Shown here piece after piece: positions 1-9,002 of a stretch of DNA of 64,000 nucleotides (positions are counted from its first letter, which is position 1; every line of letters starts with the position of its first letter). Below the pieces are notes generated by a model. That model saw nothing but the letters and a program-made list of their open reading frames with translations, did no database searches and was not told the DNA's origin. The stretch comes from Burkholderiales bacterium (GTDB lineage: Bacteria > Pseudomonadota > Gammaproteobacteria > Burkholderiales > Burkholderiaceae_E): contig JAPLQF010000008.1 of the NCBI GenBank assembly GCA_026399875.1, positions 1-64,000 on the forward strand. The letters are read 5' to 3'. The translations under genes and the position numbers were made by a program.

Positions 1-2
1 CA

Positions 3-551
3 CTCAAGGGCAAGAACGCCATGGCGGCGCAGGGCGGCGGCGAATACGACGACACCGAGATCGGTCGGGCAGTGGTCTACCTGGCCAACAAAGCCGGCGC
101 AAACTTTGCAGAGCCGCAGGCGCCTGCTGCGGCGGCGGCGCCTGCTGCGGCAGATGCGGCGGCCACACCCATGGCGGCGGCGGCTCCTGCAGCACCCGCT
201 CCTGCAGCACCTGCCCCGGCAGCCCCGATGCCGGCGGCAGCCGCTTCGGCAGCAGCAGCGGCTGCACCTGTGGTGGTCGCTGCGGCTGCGGCTGCGGCAG
301 CCGCGCCCTCGTCCGAGGCCGGGAAAAAACTCTACGACACGAACTGCATGGCCTGCCATGCAGCCGGTGTGGCGGGCGCCCCCAAGCTCGGTGACAAGGT
401 CGCCTGGGCACCTCGCATCGCCACCGGGATGGACACACTCTATGTCTCGGCGATCAAGGGCAAGAACGCGATGCCAGCCAAGGGCGGCTCGGGCGCCAGC
501 GACGACGACGTCAAAGCCGCGGTCCAGTACATGGTGGCTGCCGCCAAGTAA
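3..551 (+). CDS. cytochrome c5-family protein, at least two heme domains (5' end outside window)
   Basis: This is the C-terminal part of an exported class I c-type cytochrome that probably carries electrons in the periplasm. The frame is open to the window edge. The first residues read LKGKNAMAAQGGG, the end of a first heme domain: it mirrors IKGKNAMPAKGG near the end of the second, and both hold the likely axial Met. Between the domains is a linker of about 70 residues made almost only of Ala and Pro. The complete second domain has the heme motif CMACH and ends with a typical short helix. The in-frame ATG at 21 is internal to the first domain, so it is not the true start. A stem-loop terminator follows at 576. 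The signal peptide and first CxxCH lie outside the window. The family assignment is confident; the electron partner is unknown. Confidence 0.85.
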   Translation, partial: LKGKNAMAAQGGGEYDDTEIGRAVVYLANKAGANFAEPQAPAAAAAPAAADAAATPMAAAAPAAPAPAAPAPAAPMPAAAASAAAAAAPVVVAAAAAAAAAPSSEAGKKLYDTNCMACHAAGVAGAPKLGDKVAWAPRIATGMDTLYVSAIKGKNAMPAKGGSGASDDDVKAAVQYMVAAAK

Positions 552-575
552 GCCAACCCGATCCGTCGGTTTGCC

Positions 576-607
576 AAGGCCGCGCTCTGTCGCGGCCTTG
601 TCGTTTC
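576..607 (+). terminator. rho-independent terminator after the cytochrome gene
   Basis: A perfect 9-bp stem (AAGGCCGCG, loop of six, CGCGGCCTT) begins 25 bp after the cytochrome stop and is followed by a short T-containing tract (gtcgttt). It lies between the cytochrome gene and the convergent rep gene. Confidence 0.7.
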
Positions 608-641
608 AGGGCTGTCGTTTCAGGGCTGTCGTTTCAGGGCT
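600..641. repeat. 14-bp direct repeat, three exact copies
   Basis: The unit gtcgtttcagggct occurs three times head to tail at 600-613, 614-627 and 628-641. It starts at the foot of the terminator and runs into the last codons of rep, whose stop is at 634-636. It probably arose by slippage. Confidence 0.85.
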
Positions 642-2637
642 TGAGCAGTCCCTTGAGCGCTGCCAGGCGCTGCTTGGCCGACTCGGTGCTCACCACCGCC
701 GACGCACCGCCCTGGGCATCGAGCTTCATCTCTTCGATGAAACGCGAGGGCAACCGGGCCAGCGTGCTCTTGGCGCGCTTGCGGCTGCGACACCAGCTGA
801 TGGTCAATGTGCGCTGGGCGCGGGTCACCGCCACATACATCAGGCGGCGCTCCTCCTCGATTCGCTGCTGCGGCGCGTCGGCATCTTCGCCCTCTTCGCC
901 GTCGACCCTGGCGTCGCCTGAATGCGGCATCAGCCCTTCTTCGCAGCCGGCAATAAAGACATGTGGAAACTCCAGACCCTTCGAGGCATGCACCGTGGTC
1001 AGACGGACCGCGTCGGCATCGGCATCCTTGCCATCCAGACGCGACAGCAGTGCGATGGTCTGGGCCAGCTCGATCAGCGACTTGCCATCCTCCTCACCAC
1101 GCTTGGCGATCCAGGCAACGAAATCGGTGACGCTCTGCCAGCGCTGACTGGCCTGGCGTTCATCGCAGGTCGCCAGCAGGTGCTCGTGATAATCGATGGC
1201 CTTGAGCAGCTCCTCGAGCAGCTCGCCCGGCGGCTCCTTTTTGGCACGCCAGCCGATCCGGTTGACGAACTCGCCGAACTCGCGAAGAGGCCCGATCTGG
1301 CGCGCCGGCAGATGCGATTCGGCGCCGCTCTCGAAGAGCGCCGCAAACATCGACCGCTGGCGTTGCGCGGCATAGTTGCCCAGCGCCTGCAGGGTCTGGG
1401 CGCCGATGCCGCGCTTGGGCGTGGTGATGGATCGGATGAAGGCCGGATCGTCATCGTCATTGGCCAGCAGCCGCAGCCAGGCGATCACATCGCGGATCTC
1501 GGCACGCTCGAACCACGACTGTCCGCCCGACAGCACATACGGAATTTTCTCCTTGCGCAGCGCCTGCTCGATGATCCGGGCCTGATGGTTGCCGCGATAG
1601 AGCACCGCATAGTCCGAGAACTTGCCGCGGCGCTCGAAGCGCAGCGACTGCAGCCGCATGGCGATCGACTCGGCTTCGGTCTCATCGTCGTCCATCGGCA
1701 CCACCCGCACCGGGTCACCCACACCGAGCTCCGACCAGAGCCGCTTTTCATGCAGCTTGGGGTTGTTGGCGATCAGCTGGTTTGCCGCGGTCAGGATGTT
1801 GCGGCTCGAGCGGTAGTTCTGTTCGAGCTTGATCACCTTGAGCTTGGGAAAATCGACGCTCAGTCGCCGCAGATTTTCGAGGGTCGCGCCCCGCCAGCCA
1901 TAGATCGACTGATCGTCGTCGCCAACCGCAGTGAACGCGGCACGCGGGCCGACCAGGCGCCTGAGCAGCTCATATTGCGTGGCATTGGTGTCCTGATATT
2001 CATCGACCAGCAGATAGCGCAGGCGGTTTTGCCAGCGTTCGGTTACCTCGGGCTGGGTGCGCAGCATGTGCAGCGGCAAGCCGATCAGGTCGTCGAAGTC
2101 GACTGCCTGATAGCCCTTGAGGGTGGCGGCATAGTCGCGAAAAGCGTGCGCTGCGGCATGCGCCTGATTGTCGCGGGCCGAGGCGGAAGCTTCTTCGGGG
2201 TCGAGGCCGGCGTTCTTCCAGAGCGAGATCTGGCTTTGAACCGCACGCGCCACCTTGCGGTCGGTGGTGCCAACCAGCTGCGCAATGATCGAGCCGGCAT
2301 CATCCGCATCCAGAATCGAAAACGCCTTCTTCAGGCCGATCGAGGCGCCGTCTTCGCGCAGCATCTGGACGCCGAGCGAATGGAAGGTCGACACCAGCGG
2401 CCGATCGCTCTCGCGCAGGCTGACCATCTCCTTCAGGCGCTCGGCCATCTCCTGGGCCGCCTTGTTGGTGAAGGTGATCGCGGCAATCGCCCGGGGTGTC
2501 ACGCCGCTGTCGATCAGATGGACGATCTTGCGGGTAATCACCCGGGTCTTGCCGCTGCCGGCACCGGCAATCACCAGGCAGGGGCCATCGAGATACCGGA
2601 CAGCCTCGCGCTGCGCGTCATTGAGGGTGTCGATCAT
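634..2637 (-). CDS. rep: ATP-dependent DNA helicase Rep (UvrD/PcrA superfamily 1)
   Basis: A 3'-5' single-strand DNA translocase and helicase that helps replication forks pass protein roadblocks and cooperates with PriA in restart. The 667-residue product is close to Rep length (E. coli about 673). Visible motifs are Walker A AGAGSGKT (24-31), motif Ia TFTNKAA, the Walker B/DExx-type DEYQDTN (212-218), QNYRSS, and motif VI YVAVTRAQ near the C-terminus. The N-terminal LNDAQREAVRYLDGPCLVI resembles Rep more than UvrD, and the long UvrD C-terminal tail is missing. It starts at ATG 2637, 24 bp after priA, so the two probably form one transcript. PcrA is the main alternative name. Confidence 0.93.
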   Translation of the reverse strand: MIDTLNDAQREAVRYLDGPCLVIAGAGSGKTRVITRKIVHLIDSGVTPRAIAAITFTNKAAQEMAERLKEMVSLRESDRPLVSTFHSLGVQMLREDGASIGLKKAFSILDADDAGSIIAQLVGTTDRKVARAVQSQISLWKNAGLDPEEASASARDNQAHAAAHAFRDYAATLKGYQAVDFDDLIGLPLHMLRTQPEVTERWQNRLRYLLVDEYQDTNATQYELLRRLVGPRAAFTAVGDDDQSIYGWRGATLENLRRLSVDFPKLKVIKLEQNYRSSRNILTAANQLIANNPKLHEKRLWSELGVGDPVRVVPMDDDETEAESIAMRLQSLRFERRGKFSDYAVLYRGNHQARIIEQALRKEKIPYVLSGGQSWFERAEIRDVIAWLRLLANDDDDPAFIRSITTPKRGIGAQTLQALGNYAAQRQRSMFAALFESGAESHLPARQIGPLREFGEFVNRIGWRAKKEPPGELLEELLKAIDYHEHLLATCDERQASQRWQSVTDFVAWIAKRGEEDGKSLIELAQTIALLSRLDGKDADADAVRLTTVHASKGLEFPHVFIAGCEEGLMPHSGDARVDGEEGEDADAPQQRIEEERRLMYVAVTRAQRTLTISWCRSRKRAKSTLARLPSRFIEEMKLDAQGGASAVVSTESAKQRLAALKGLLKP

Positions 2638-2661
2638 GATCTCTCGGCGGATGTCATCGGG

Positions 2662-4758
2662 TCAGATTTCAAGCGGATCGACAACCAGCTGCCAGCGCGC
2701 CGGATGACGCTGTTCACGCAGAGCCGCAAGCCAGGGGCCGAGCGCCGCGTGCAGTGCCGGGCGCGACGGCGACTCGATCAGCATCTGCGCGCGGGCCAGC
2801 CCCCGCATCTGGGCAAGCGGCATCGGCACCGGGTCGCAGACCGTGAGCGCAGCCAGCACGGTGTCCGGGATCGGCGGATCGGTATCGGCCAACAGCAGCC
2901 GCTTGCGGGCATCGGCCAGAAAGGCGATCGTGTCATCGGCCGACCGGGCCTGCACCGTCAGCAGCGCCTGATGCACGAAGGGCGGCAGACTGGCCTGTTC
3001 GCGCTCGGTCAGCTGGTCGGCGGCGAAGCGATCGAAGTCGTGGGCGGCCAGGGCAACGAAGACAGGATGCTCGGGGAAACGTGTCTGGATCAGCACCCGG
3101 CTGGCGGCATGATGGCGTCCGGCCCGACCGGCCACCTGCATCAGCGTGGCAAAGAGCCGCTCGGGGGCACGAAAGTCGGCGGCAAAGAGGGCCGCGTCGG
3201 CATCGACCACCACCACCAGGGTGAGGCGGCGAAAGTCATGACCCTTTGCGAGCATCTGGGTACCGACCAGCAGATCGACCTCGCCGGCATGGGCGGCATC
3301 GAGCATCTTCTGCGCCGCGCCGCGCCGTCGGGCGACATCGCGGTCGAGGCGGCCGATGCGCGCGCCCGGAAACAGCGACTGCAGCCCCTCCTCGAGTCGC
3401 TGGGTGCCGCGACCGAGTCCGGCCAGATCGACATTGCCACATTCGGGGCAAGACCTTGGCACAGGCTGATCAGCGCCGCAGTGATGACACACTAACCGAT
3501 AGCGCTGGGGTGGCGATGCCGCGGGCACCGAGACCCCGACCCGATGCATCACCCGATAGGCATCGCACTGGTCGCACCGGCTGAGCCAGCCGCAGGCGCC
3601 GCAATTCAGAACCGGCGCATAGCCGCGGCGATTCAGGAAGATGAGGGCCTGTTCGCCGCGGGCCACCGTCTCGTTGATTGCCGCGATGGCCGGATCAGTC
3701 AGGCCATGCTGCACCCGGGTACCTCGCAGCGCCATGCGCTGGACCAGCGGCAGGCTCGCGCCGGAGGCGCGTTCGCGCAGACTGACCAGCCTGTAGCGGC
3801 CGCGGCGCGCGGCATGCCAGCTCTCGAGCGAGGGCGTGGCCGACCCGAGCACGATCGGCAGGCCGCGACGCGCCGCCAGCGCGATTGCAAGGTCCCGGGC
3901 CGAGTAGCGTGCCCCTTCCTGCTGCTTGAAGGACGCATCGTGCTCCTCGTCGACCACCACCGCGACCAGCGCCGGAAGCGGCACCAACACCGCAAGTCGG
4001 GTACCCAGCACGATCCGGGCGCGCCCCTCGGCCGCCGCCAGCCAGTGCGCGGCGCGCTCGGCGTCGGGCATGTCGCTGTGCAGAATGGCGAGCGGCAGCA
4101 TCGGAAAACGCTCGCGGATGCGCTGTGCAAACTGGGGTGTCAAGGCGATCTCGGGCACCAGAACCAGCGCCTGCGCCGCCGGATCACGCGCCAGCAAACC
4201 CTCTAGCCAACGGAAATAGACCTCGGTCTTGCCGCTGCCAGTGATGCCATGAAGCAGGAAGACCGCATGACCATCGCAGGATTGAATCTGGCTTAAAGCC
4301 TCGGTCTGACCGGGAGTCAGTACCCGCTCACTATCTGATGATCCGTTCGGTTCGGGCGGTTTCGGCAGACTCGCCTCGAAACGCTCGCGGGCGCGCAGCA
4401 CCGGCGATCCGCGGCTGCGCGCGACGGGGACGGTGCGCAGCAGCTTGGGGACTGCCGGCAGCGCGAGCTCACCGAAACCGGCATGGTAGTAGCGCGACCC
4501 GAAACCGATCAGCTCGAGCCAATCGGCAGGCATGCGAGGCATGCCGGGCAGGCGCTCCTCGAGCAACCGCAGACGATCGGAGGGCACGGTTGTGCTGTCG
4601 GCCAGTGCCGCCACCAGCCCGACCCGACGGCTTCGACCCCAGGGCACGATGACCCAGTCACCCGGACAAATCGGTGAATCGGCGTGCAGCGTGTAGTCGA
4701 ACAGCTCCGGCAAAGGCAGGTCGAGTGCCACGCGGGCGATGGTGACCGGAGCGCTCAC
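2662..4758 (-). CDS. priA: primosomal protein N' / replication restart helicase PriA
   Basis: PriA recognises abandoned forks and reloads the replisome through DnaT/DnaC-type partners. The 698-residue protein has the N-terminal DNA-binding region, then helicase motifs: Walker A GITGSGKT (171-178), DEEH (270-273), and GSATPS near 305-310. A double zinc-binding insert follows, with Cys pairs C386/C389, C395/C398 and further CHHC and CPEC pairs. The start is GTG at 4758, giving MSAPVTIARVALDLPLPELFDY, a normal PriA N-terminus; no strong ribosome binding site is visible. The upstream gap to hemE carries DnaA-box-like motifs 75-95 bp from the start. rep follows closely. Confidence 0.95.
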   Translation of the reverse strand: MSAPVTIARVALDLPLPELFDYTLHADSPICPGDWVIVPWGRSRRVGLVAALADSTTVPSDRLRLLEERLPGMPRMPADWLELIGFGSRYYHAGFGELALPAVPKLLRTVPVARSRGSPVLRARERFEASLPKPPEPNGSSDSERVLTPGQTEALSQIQSCDGHAVFLLHGITGSGKTEVYFRWLEGLLARDPAAQALVLVPEIALTPQFAQRIRERFPMLPLAILHSDMPDAERAAHWLAAAEGRARIVLGTRLAVLVPLPALVAVVVDEEHDASFKQQEGARYSARDLAIALAARRGLPIVLGSATPSLESWHAARRGRYRLVSLRERASGASLPLVQRMALRGTRVQHGLTDPAIAAINETVARGEQALIFLNRRGYAPVLNCGACGWLSRCDQCDAYRVMHRVGVSVPAASPPQRYRLVCHHCGADQPVPRSCPECGNVDLAGLGRGTQRLEEGLQSLFPGARIGRLDRDVARRRGAAQKMLDAAHAGEVDLLVGTQMLAKGHDFRRLTLVVVVDADAALFAADFRAPERLFATLMQVAGRAGRHHAASRVLIQTRFPEHPVFVALAAHDFDRFAADQLTEREQASLPPFVHQALLTVQARSADDTIAFLADARKRLLLADTDPPIPDTVLAALTVCDPVPMPLAQMRGLARAQMLIESPSRPALHAALGPWLAALREQRHPARWQLVVDPLEI

Positions 4759-5032
4759 AACTTAAAGTAAAACCTTCAAATAGGTCGGAAAGCCATGGAC
4801 GCGTAGCGTTTTTCCGCGGTGTTCACAGAAGCTGTGGACAATTGTGTGGACAGCGTTGGACCTTAGCCCGCAAACCCGCGCTGCTGCGCGGCCATACGCG
4901 ATGTGCCTAAAAAATCGACAAAAATAACTCTTTTAAAATCAGTGGCTTATGAAAGCCTCGCCACTCAGGCAATCGGTCTGTGGACTCACCCGACAGGATC
5001 ACCCGAAATGTGCATAAGTGGTGCGCCCAGAC
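4759..5032. promoter_or_regulatory. priA upstream region with DnaA-box-like motifs and AT-rich stretch
   Basis: This 274-bp gap lies between hemE and priA, both on the minus strand. TGTGGACAA (4833-4841) and TGTGGACAG (4845-4853) are 12 bp apart in the same orientation; the first is the complement of TTGTCCACA, a DnaA box form common in GC-rich bacteria. A weaker TGTGGACTC lies at 4979-4987. Between them, 4907-4941 is markedly AT-rich in an otherwise GC-rich window. It may be a DnaA-regulated priA promoter or part of a replication origin. The motifs are read directly; the function is inferred. Confidence 0.4.
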
Positions 5033-6148
5033 CTACAAAGCCGACGCTGCAGCGCCGCGACGACGCTGCTCACGGCTGTATTGATGCACTGTTTCAACCA
5101 GGGCAATCACGTTGTCGGGCGGGGTGAACTGCGAGATGCCATGGCCAAGGTTGAAGATATGTCCCTGGCCTGCCTGCGGTACACCATAACTTTCGAGGGT
5201 CTTGATCGCCTCTGCCCGGATCTGCTCGGGATTGGCCATGAGGATCATCGGATCGAGATTGCCTTGCAGCACAACACGTGAGCCGACGCGAGCCCGGGCC
5301 TGGCCGAGGTTAACCGTCCAGTCGAGTCCGACCGCGTCGCAACCGCTGGCGGCAATATCCTCAAGCCAGAGCCCGCCGCCTTTGGTGAAGACAATCGAAG
5401 GCACCCGGACCCGCGTGACCGTGCCGTCGGGCGCACGCTCTTCGCGCTCGAGGCGAAGACCCTCGAGCACCCGGCGGATATAGCCGAGCGAGAACTTCTG
5501 GTAGTGGCCGTCGGGCAGGATGCCGCCCCAGGTATCGAAGATCATGACCGCCTGGGCGCCGGCATCGATCTGGGCATTCAGATAGTCACGGACCGCGTTG
5601 GCGGTGACCGTGAGCATGGTGTGCATCAGGTCGGGGCGCTTGTAGAGCATGGTCTTGACCTGACGGAAGTCATCGCTGCCGCCGCCTTCGACCATATAGC
5701 AGGCCAGCGTCCAGGGGCTGCCCGAGAACCCGATCAGCGGCACGCGGCCATCGAGGGCGCGCCGGATGGTCGACACACCGTCCATGACATAGCGCAGTTC
5801 GGTATTGACATCAGGCACCGCCAGTCGACGAACCGCGGCCTCGTCGCGCACCGGGTTGCTGAACTTCGGGCCCTCGCCCTCGGCGAAATACAGGCCGAGT
5901 CCCATCGCATCGGGGACGGTGAGGATGTCGGAAAACAGAATCGCGGCATCGAGCGGATAGCGCTCGAGCGGCTGAAGGGTCACCTCGCAGGCGAGCTCGG
6001 GCGCCTTGCACAGGGCGAGGAAACTGCCGGCCCGCTTGCGGGTGGCGTTGTATTCGGGGAGGTAGCGGCCAGCCTGGCGCATCAGCCAGATCGGGGTGTG
6101 ATCGGTGGGTTCGCGCAGTAGCGCGCGCAGAAAGGTGTCGTTCTTCAT
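5033..6148 (-). CDS. hemE: uroporphyrinogen decarboxylase
   Basis: HemE removes the four acetate carboxyl groups of uroporphyrinogen III to give coproporphyrinogen III in cytoplasmic heme synthesis. The frame is open further upstream, but the conserved protein begins at [14 protein letters not shown] (ATG 6148), giving 371 residues, close to the usual 350-360. Diagnostic motifs are [12 protein letters not shown] near residue 27, [34 protein letters not shown] and NLGHGI near the end. The upstream extension has no HemE similarity. Its divergent neighbour is the Pro-rich exported protein; priA lies downstream. Confidence 0.96.
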   Translation of the reverse strand: MKNDTFLRALLREPTDHTPIWLMRQAGRYLPEYNATRKRAGSFLALCKAPELACEVTLQPLERYPLDAAILFSDILTVPDAMGLGLYFAEGEGPKFSNPVRDEAAVRRLAVPDVNTELRYVMDGVSTIRRALDGRVPLIGFSGSPWTLACYMVEGGGSDDFRQVKTMLYKRPDLMHTMLTVTANAVRDYLNAQIDAGAQAVMIFDTWGGILPDGHYQKFSLGYIRRVLEGLRLEREERAPDGTVTRVRVPSIVFTKGGGLWLEDIAASGCDAVGLDWTVNLGQARARVGSRVVLQGNLDPMILMANPEQIRAEAIKTLESYGVPQAGQGHIFNLGHGISQFTPPDNVIALVETVHQYSREQRRRGAAASAL

Positions 6149-6321
6149 GGGGGCGGGGCACTGGAAAGGGCGGGACTGGGACGCCAGAGCGCGGCCCGGA
6201 AGCGATACAGATCGACATTCTACGGGTGTCGGCCGGGATTCTGTCGGATGGCGTGCAGAAGTTCCTCGGCAGACCGTTCGTCGGCGCAGATGCTCCATCT
6301 GGTTGCTCTCTGAGTTGTGCC

Positions 6322-7266
6322 ATGACCGTTCATCAGCCAGTTGCACGGTTTCATCTGCCCGGCAGCGCTTTGCTGCTGTTGACGCTTGCCCTGCTTCCAG
6401 GCGTGGCGCGCGCGGATGATTGCGGGATTGTGGCGGCACCCAAGACGGCAGCGGCGCCGGCGAAACCGCGGCCGGCGGTACGCCCACCGGTTCGACGCCC
6501 GCCGCCCCCAACGGTGGTCGGTGCGTCAGGACCGCCGAAGGCACAGCCTGCCGCGCAAGCCAAACCGCAAAGTCCGACGCGCCCGCGCGCGGAGGTTCTT
6601 CGCAAGCGCCCGCCGGCCAATGCCAAGCTTGCTGCGTCCAAGCAGGCGCCAAAGCCCGCGGTCAAGGCGGTCCCAACCTGCACGCCGGTGGCCGATCCGT
6701 CTGATGTCAGGTCACGGTTGAGGGACGCCTCCCGTTTTACGCCGGTCGATCCGTCGAAACGTCTGCTGATCGAACCAAGCGTTCGTCAGGATCCTCTGGA
6801 AGGCATCCGCACCGGCTTGCCGGGCGTGGACATGGTGCCGCCGAGCCTGTACCTGATGCCCCCGGGTGAGGTGGCGCTGGTGCCGCCGGGTGAGGTGGCA
6901 CTTGTGCCGCCGTTTCAGATGGCACTGGTGCCACCGTTTCAAATGGAGCTGGCGCCGCCGTTTCCGGTGGTACTGCTGCCGCCGCCAATGGGTGGCGGGG
7001 GTGGCGGGGGTGGGGGCGGAGGCGGGTCGCAACTGCCGGTCGTTGAGAAGCCGGCCCCACCGCTCAATCCGAATCCGCCGGGGGTGATCATTCCCCCGGT
7101 TGTCATCGTGTCCCCGCTGATCGACAAGCCGGTTGGCCCCTGGACGCCGCCCAATCCGGATGGGCCGCATCCGGTCCCGGTACCCGGTTCGGTATGGCTG
7201 TTACTCGCTGGCCTGGCGGCACTGTTGCGCCAGCGCTGCCGCGCCTTGCCCCGAGTGCGGCGATAG
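6322..7266 (+). CDS. exported Pro-rich repeat protein with PEP-CTERM-like tail
   Basis: I do not recognise the body of this protein (314 residues). It starts at ATG 6322 ([10 protein letters not shown]) because a good signal peptide follows, with hydrophobic [12 protein letters not shown] and cleavage after ARA. Next come a Lys/Pro/Ala-rich stretch to about residue 118, a short mixed segment, then seven-residue repeats of the type VPPGEVAL and VPPFQMAL (about 172-221), and a run of about a dozen Gly. The end reads [18 protein letters not shown] followed by Arg-rich residues. That layout (VPxP, hydrophobic helix, basic tail) is the PEP-CTERM sorting signal recognised by exosortase. No exosortase gene is in the window. 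A surface or exopolysaccharide-associated role is inferred. Confidence 0.6.
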   Translation: MTVHQPVARFHLPGSALLLLTLALLPGVARADDCGIVAAPKTAAAPAKPRPAVRPPVRRPPPPTVVGASGPPKAQPAAQAKPQSPTRPRAEVLRKRPPANAKLAASKQAPKPAVKAVPTCTPVADPSDVRSRLRDASRFTPVDPSKRLLIEPSVRQDPLEGIRTGLPGVDMVPPSLYLMPPGEVALVPPGEVALVPPFQMALVPPFQMELAPPFPVVLLPPPMGGGGGGGGGGGGSQLPVVEKPAPPLNPNPPGVIIPPVVIVSPLIDKPVGPWTPPNPDGPHPVPVPGSVWLLLAGLAALLRQRCRALPRVRR

Positions 7267-7327
7267 CTTGTAAGCTTCGCGTTTTGCCGAGTGCCCGATA
7301 CAGGGCACAGGCTTTCCTGGAGGCATC

Positions 7328-8377
7328 ATGATTCGTTCGACTACCCCGACCGCATCAGCGGTCGATTCACCGTGCGATGCACAATCCTGCGACTCACGGC
7401 TTTCACTGCCGCGCCGACGCCTTATCAGCGCCGCCGGTTCTATCGCGCTTGGCTCGTCCCTGCCCTTTTCGGTTCGGGCGCAGTCCGAGTGGCCGACCAA
7501 ACCGATTCGTTTCGTCGTGCCGTTTCCGGCAGGCGGCGGTGCCGACATGGGCGCACGTGCGATCTCGGTTCATATGGCGGCAGCCTTCGGCAAACCGGTA
7601 CTTGTCGAGAATCGCGCCGGTGCCGACGGCGCGGTGGCGGCACTCGAGGTGGTGAAGTCGGCGCCTGACGGTCACACGCTGTATTTCGGTACCGCGACGT
7701 CGATGTCGTATACACCGTCAATCAAGAAGGTACCTCCTTACGATCCGGTGGCCGATTTCACGCCGATTTCGAACCTCTGCATCTTTACCTTCTATCTGAT
7801 GGTGCAGCCGAGCCTGCCGGTCAACACCCTGGCCGAGTTTGTCGCCTATGCGAAGGCCAATCCCGGGAAGATCGCCTATGCGACCGGCAACAGTACCGGC
7901 ATCGTGTCGATTGCGCAGCTTGCGCAGGCCAATAAGCTCGATATGACCCATGTGCCCTACAAGGGTGAGGCACAGGCCGTGATCGATATGGTTGGCGGGC
8001 GAGTGCAGGCGATGTTCGCCACGCCGGCGGTGATGCCACAGCTGCTCAAAGAGAAGTTCAAAATGCTCGCCGTGCTGCTGCCAAGACGCACCACCAGCTA
8101 TCCGGATGTGCCGACGATGTCCGAGGCAGGGCAGCCGCTGGTCAATATCCTTCCGTGGGGAGGGCTGTTCGGTCCGGCACGGATGCCGCGCGACATCGTC
8201 GAGCGCATCTCACGCGACTTCAATGTCGTCATGCGTCGACCGGATGTGGCCGAGCAGTACGAAAAGCTTGGCCTTCTGCCGACTCCCTCGACGCCCGAGG
8301 TGCTTGGGACACTTGTGAAGGATCAGCTTGGCGCCTGGAGCAAGACCATGCGGGCTGCCGGCATCGAACTCGAGTGA
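7328..8377 (+). CDS. Bug/TctC-family periplasmic solute-binding protein
   Basis: Members of this family bind small carboxylates and serve tripartite tricarboxylate transporters or act as sensors. The product (349 residues) has an N-terminal export signal with a twin-arginine-like LPRRRLISAAG, then the family opening WPTKPIRFVVPFPAGGGADM. VENRAGADG, the APDGHTLYFGT segment and THVPYKGEAQAVIDMVGG are all typical. A good ribosome binding site (TGGAGG) precedes ATG 7328. No TctA/TctB membrane genes are nearby, which is usual for orphan Bug proteins in Burkholderiales. The ligand is unknown. Confidence 0.9.
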   Translation: MIRSTTPTASAVDSPCDAQSCDSRLSLPRRRLISAAGSIALGSSLPFSVRAQSEWPTKPIRFVVPFPAGGGADMGARAISVHMAAAFGKPVLVENRAGADGAVAALEVVKSAPDGHTLYFGTATSMSYTPSIKKVPPYDPVADFTPISNLCIFTFYLMVQPSLPVNTLAEFVAYAKANPGKIAYATGNSTGIVSIAQLAQANKLDMTHVPYKGEAQAVIDMVGGRVQAMFATPAVMPQLLKEKFKMLAVLLPRRTTSYPDVPTMSEAGQPLVNILPWGGLFGPARMPRDIVERISRDFNVVMRRPDVAEQYEKLGLLPTPSTPEVLGTLVKDQLGAWSKTMRAAGIELE

Positions 8378-8396
8378 TGCACGCCAGACGGCGGCG

Positions 8397-8963
8397 ATGA
8401 AGGTCGTGTCGGTCAATCGCGCGACGGCGCGCGAGGTGATCATCAACGGACGCAAGGTGTTGACCGCGATCGGCAAACAGTCGGTCGAAGGTCCCCTTGC
8501 GGTCCGTCCTCTGGGCATCGAGGGCGATGAGCAGGCCGACCTGTCGGTGCACGGCGGACTTGGCAAAGCGGTTTATGCCTATCCGCTTGAGCACTATGCG
8601 TTCTGGCAGACCGTGCGGGCCCAGGCAAAAGTGTCGCTCTGGGATTCGCCGATGGCGCCGGGCTCGATGGGCGAGAACCTGACGGTCGAAGGCCTGTTTG
8701 AGGACCGGCTCTGGATCGGCGACCGGCTGAAACTGCCCTCCTGTGTGCTCGCGGTGAGCGAGCCGCGCTTTCCCTGCTTCAAGTTCAACGCCAGCATGGG
8801 TTTTGCACAGGCGAGCAAGTTGATGGTGCAATCGGGGTATTGCGGCAGCTATCTGGCGGTCATCGAGGCGGGCCAGGTCTGCGCCGGCGACCCGATCGAA
8901 TTGATTGCAGGCCCCCGTGAGGTCAATCTGCGCGAGCTTTTCAAGGCACGTGCACGGGCCTGA
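8397..8963 (+). CDS. MOSC domain protein, YiiM-like
   Basis: MOSC domains bind sulfur carried on a Cys and take part in molybdenum-cofactor chemistry; the YiiM branch detoxifies N-hydroxylated bases such as 6-hydroxylaminopurine. The 188-residue protein begins at ATG 8397 (MKVVSVNRATAREV), 19 bp after the Bug gene, although the frame is open further upstream. The YiiM signatures are GIEGDEQADLSVHGG, KAVYAYPLEHYAFW, SMGENLTVEG, IGDRL and the Cys-containing SEPRFPCFKFNASMG. It lacks the C-terminal three-helix extension of E. coli YiiM. Confidence 0.8.
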   Translation: MKVVSVNRATAREVIINGRKVLTAIGKQSVEGPLAVRPLGIEGDEQADLSVHGGLGKAVYAYPLEHYAFWQTVRAQAKVSLWDSPMAPGSMGENLTVEGLFEDRLWIGDRLKLPSCVLAVSEPRFPCFKFNASMGFAQASKLMVQSGYCGSYLAVIEAGQVCAGDPIELIAGPREVNLRELFKARARA

Positions 8964-9002
8964 ACAGCGCTGACATCGGTCTGGCTCCCGAATCCGGCAG
9001 TG

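Noticed and set aside
922-3495. 857-codon plus-strand frame opposite rep and priA
   Set aside because: It is the complement of two certain genes in a high-GC sequence; its translation is rich in Arg, Gln, His and Gly and has no family motifs.
6149-6652. Longer N-terminus for hemE
   Set aside because: The extra 168 codons have no HemE similarity and overlap the divergent exported-protein gene, whereas MKNDTF is the normal start.
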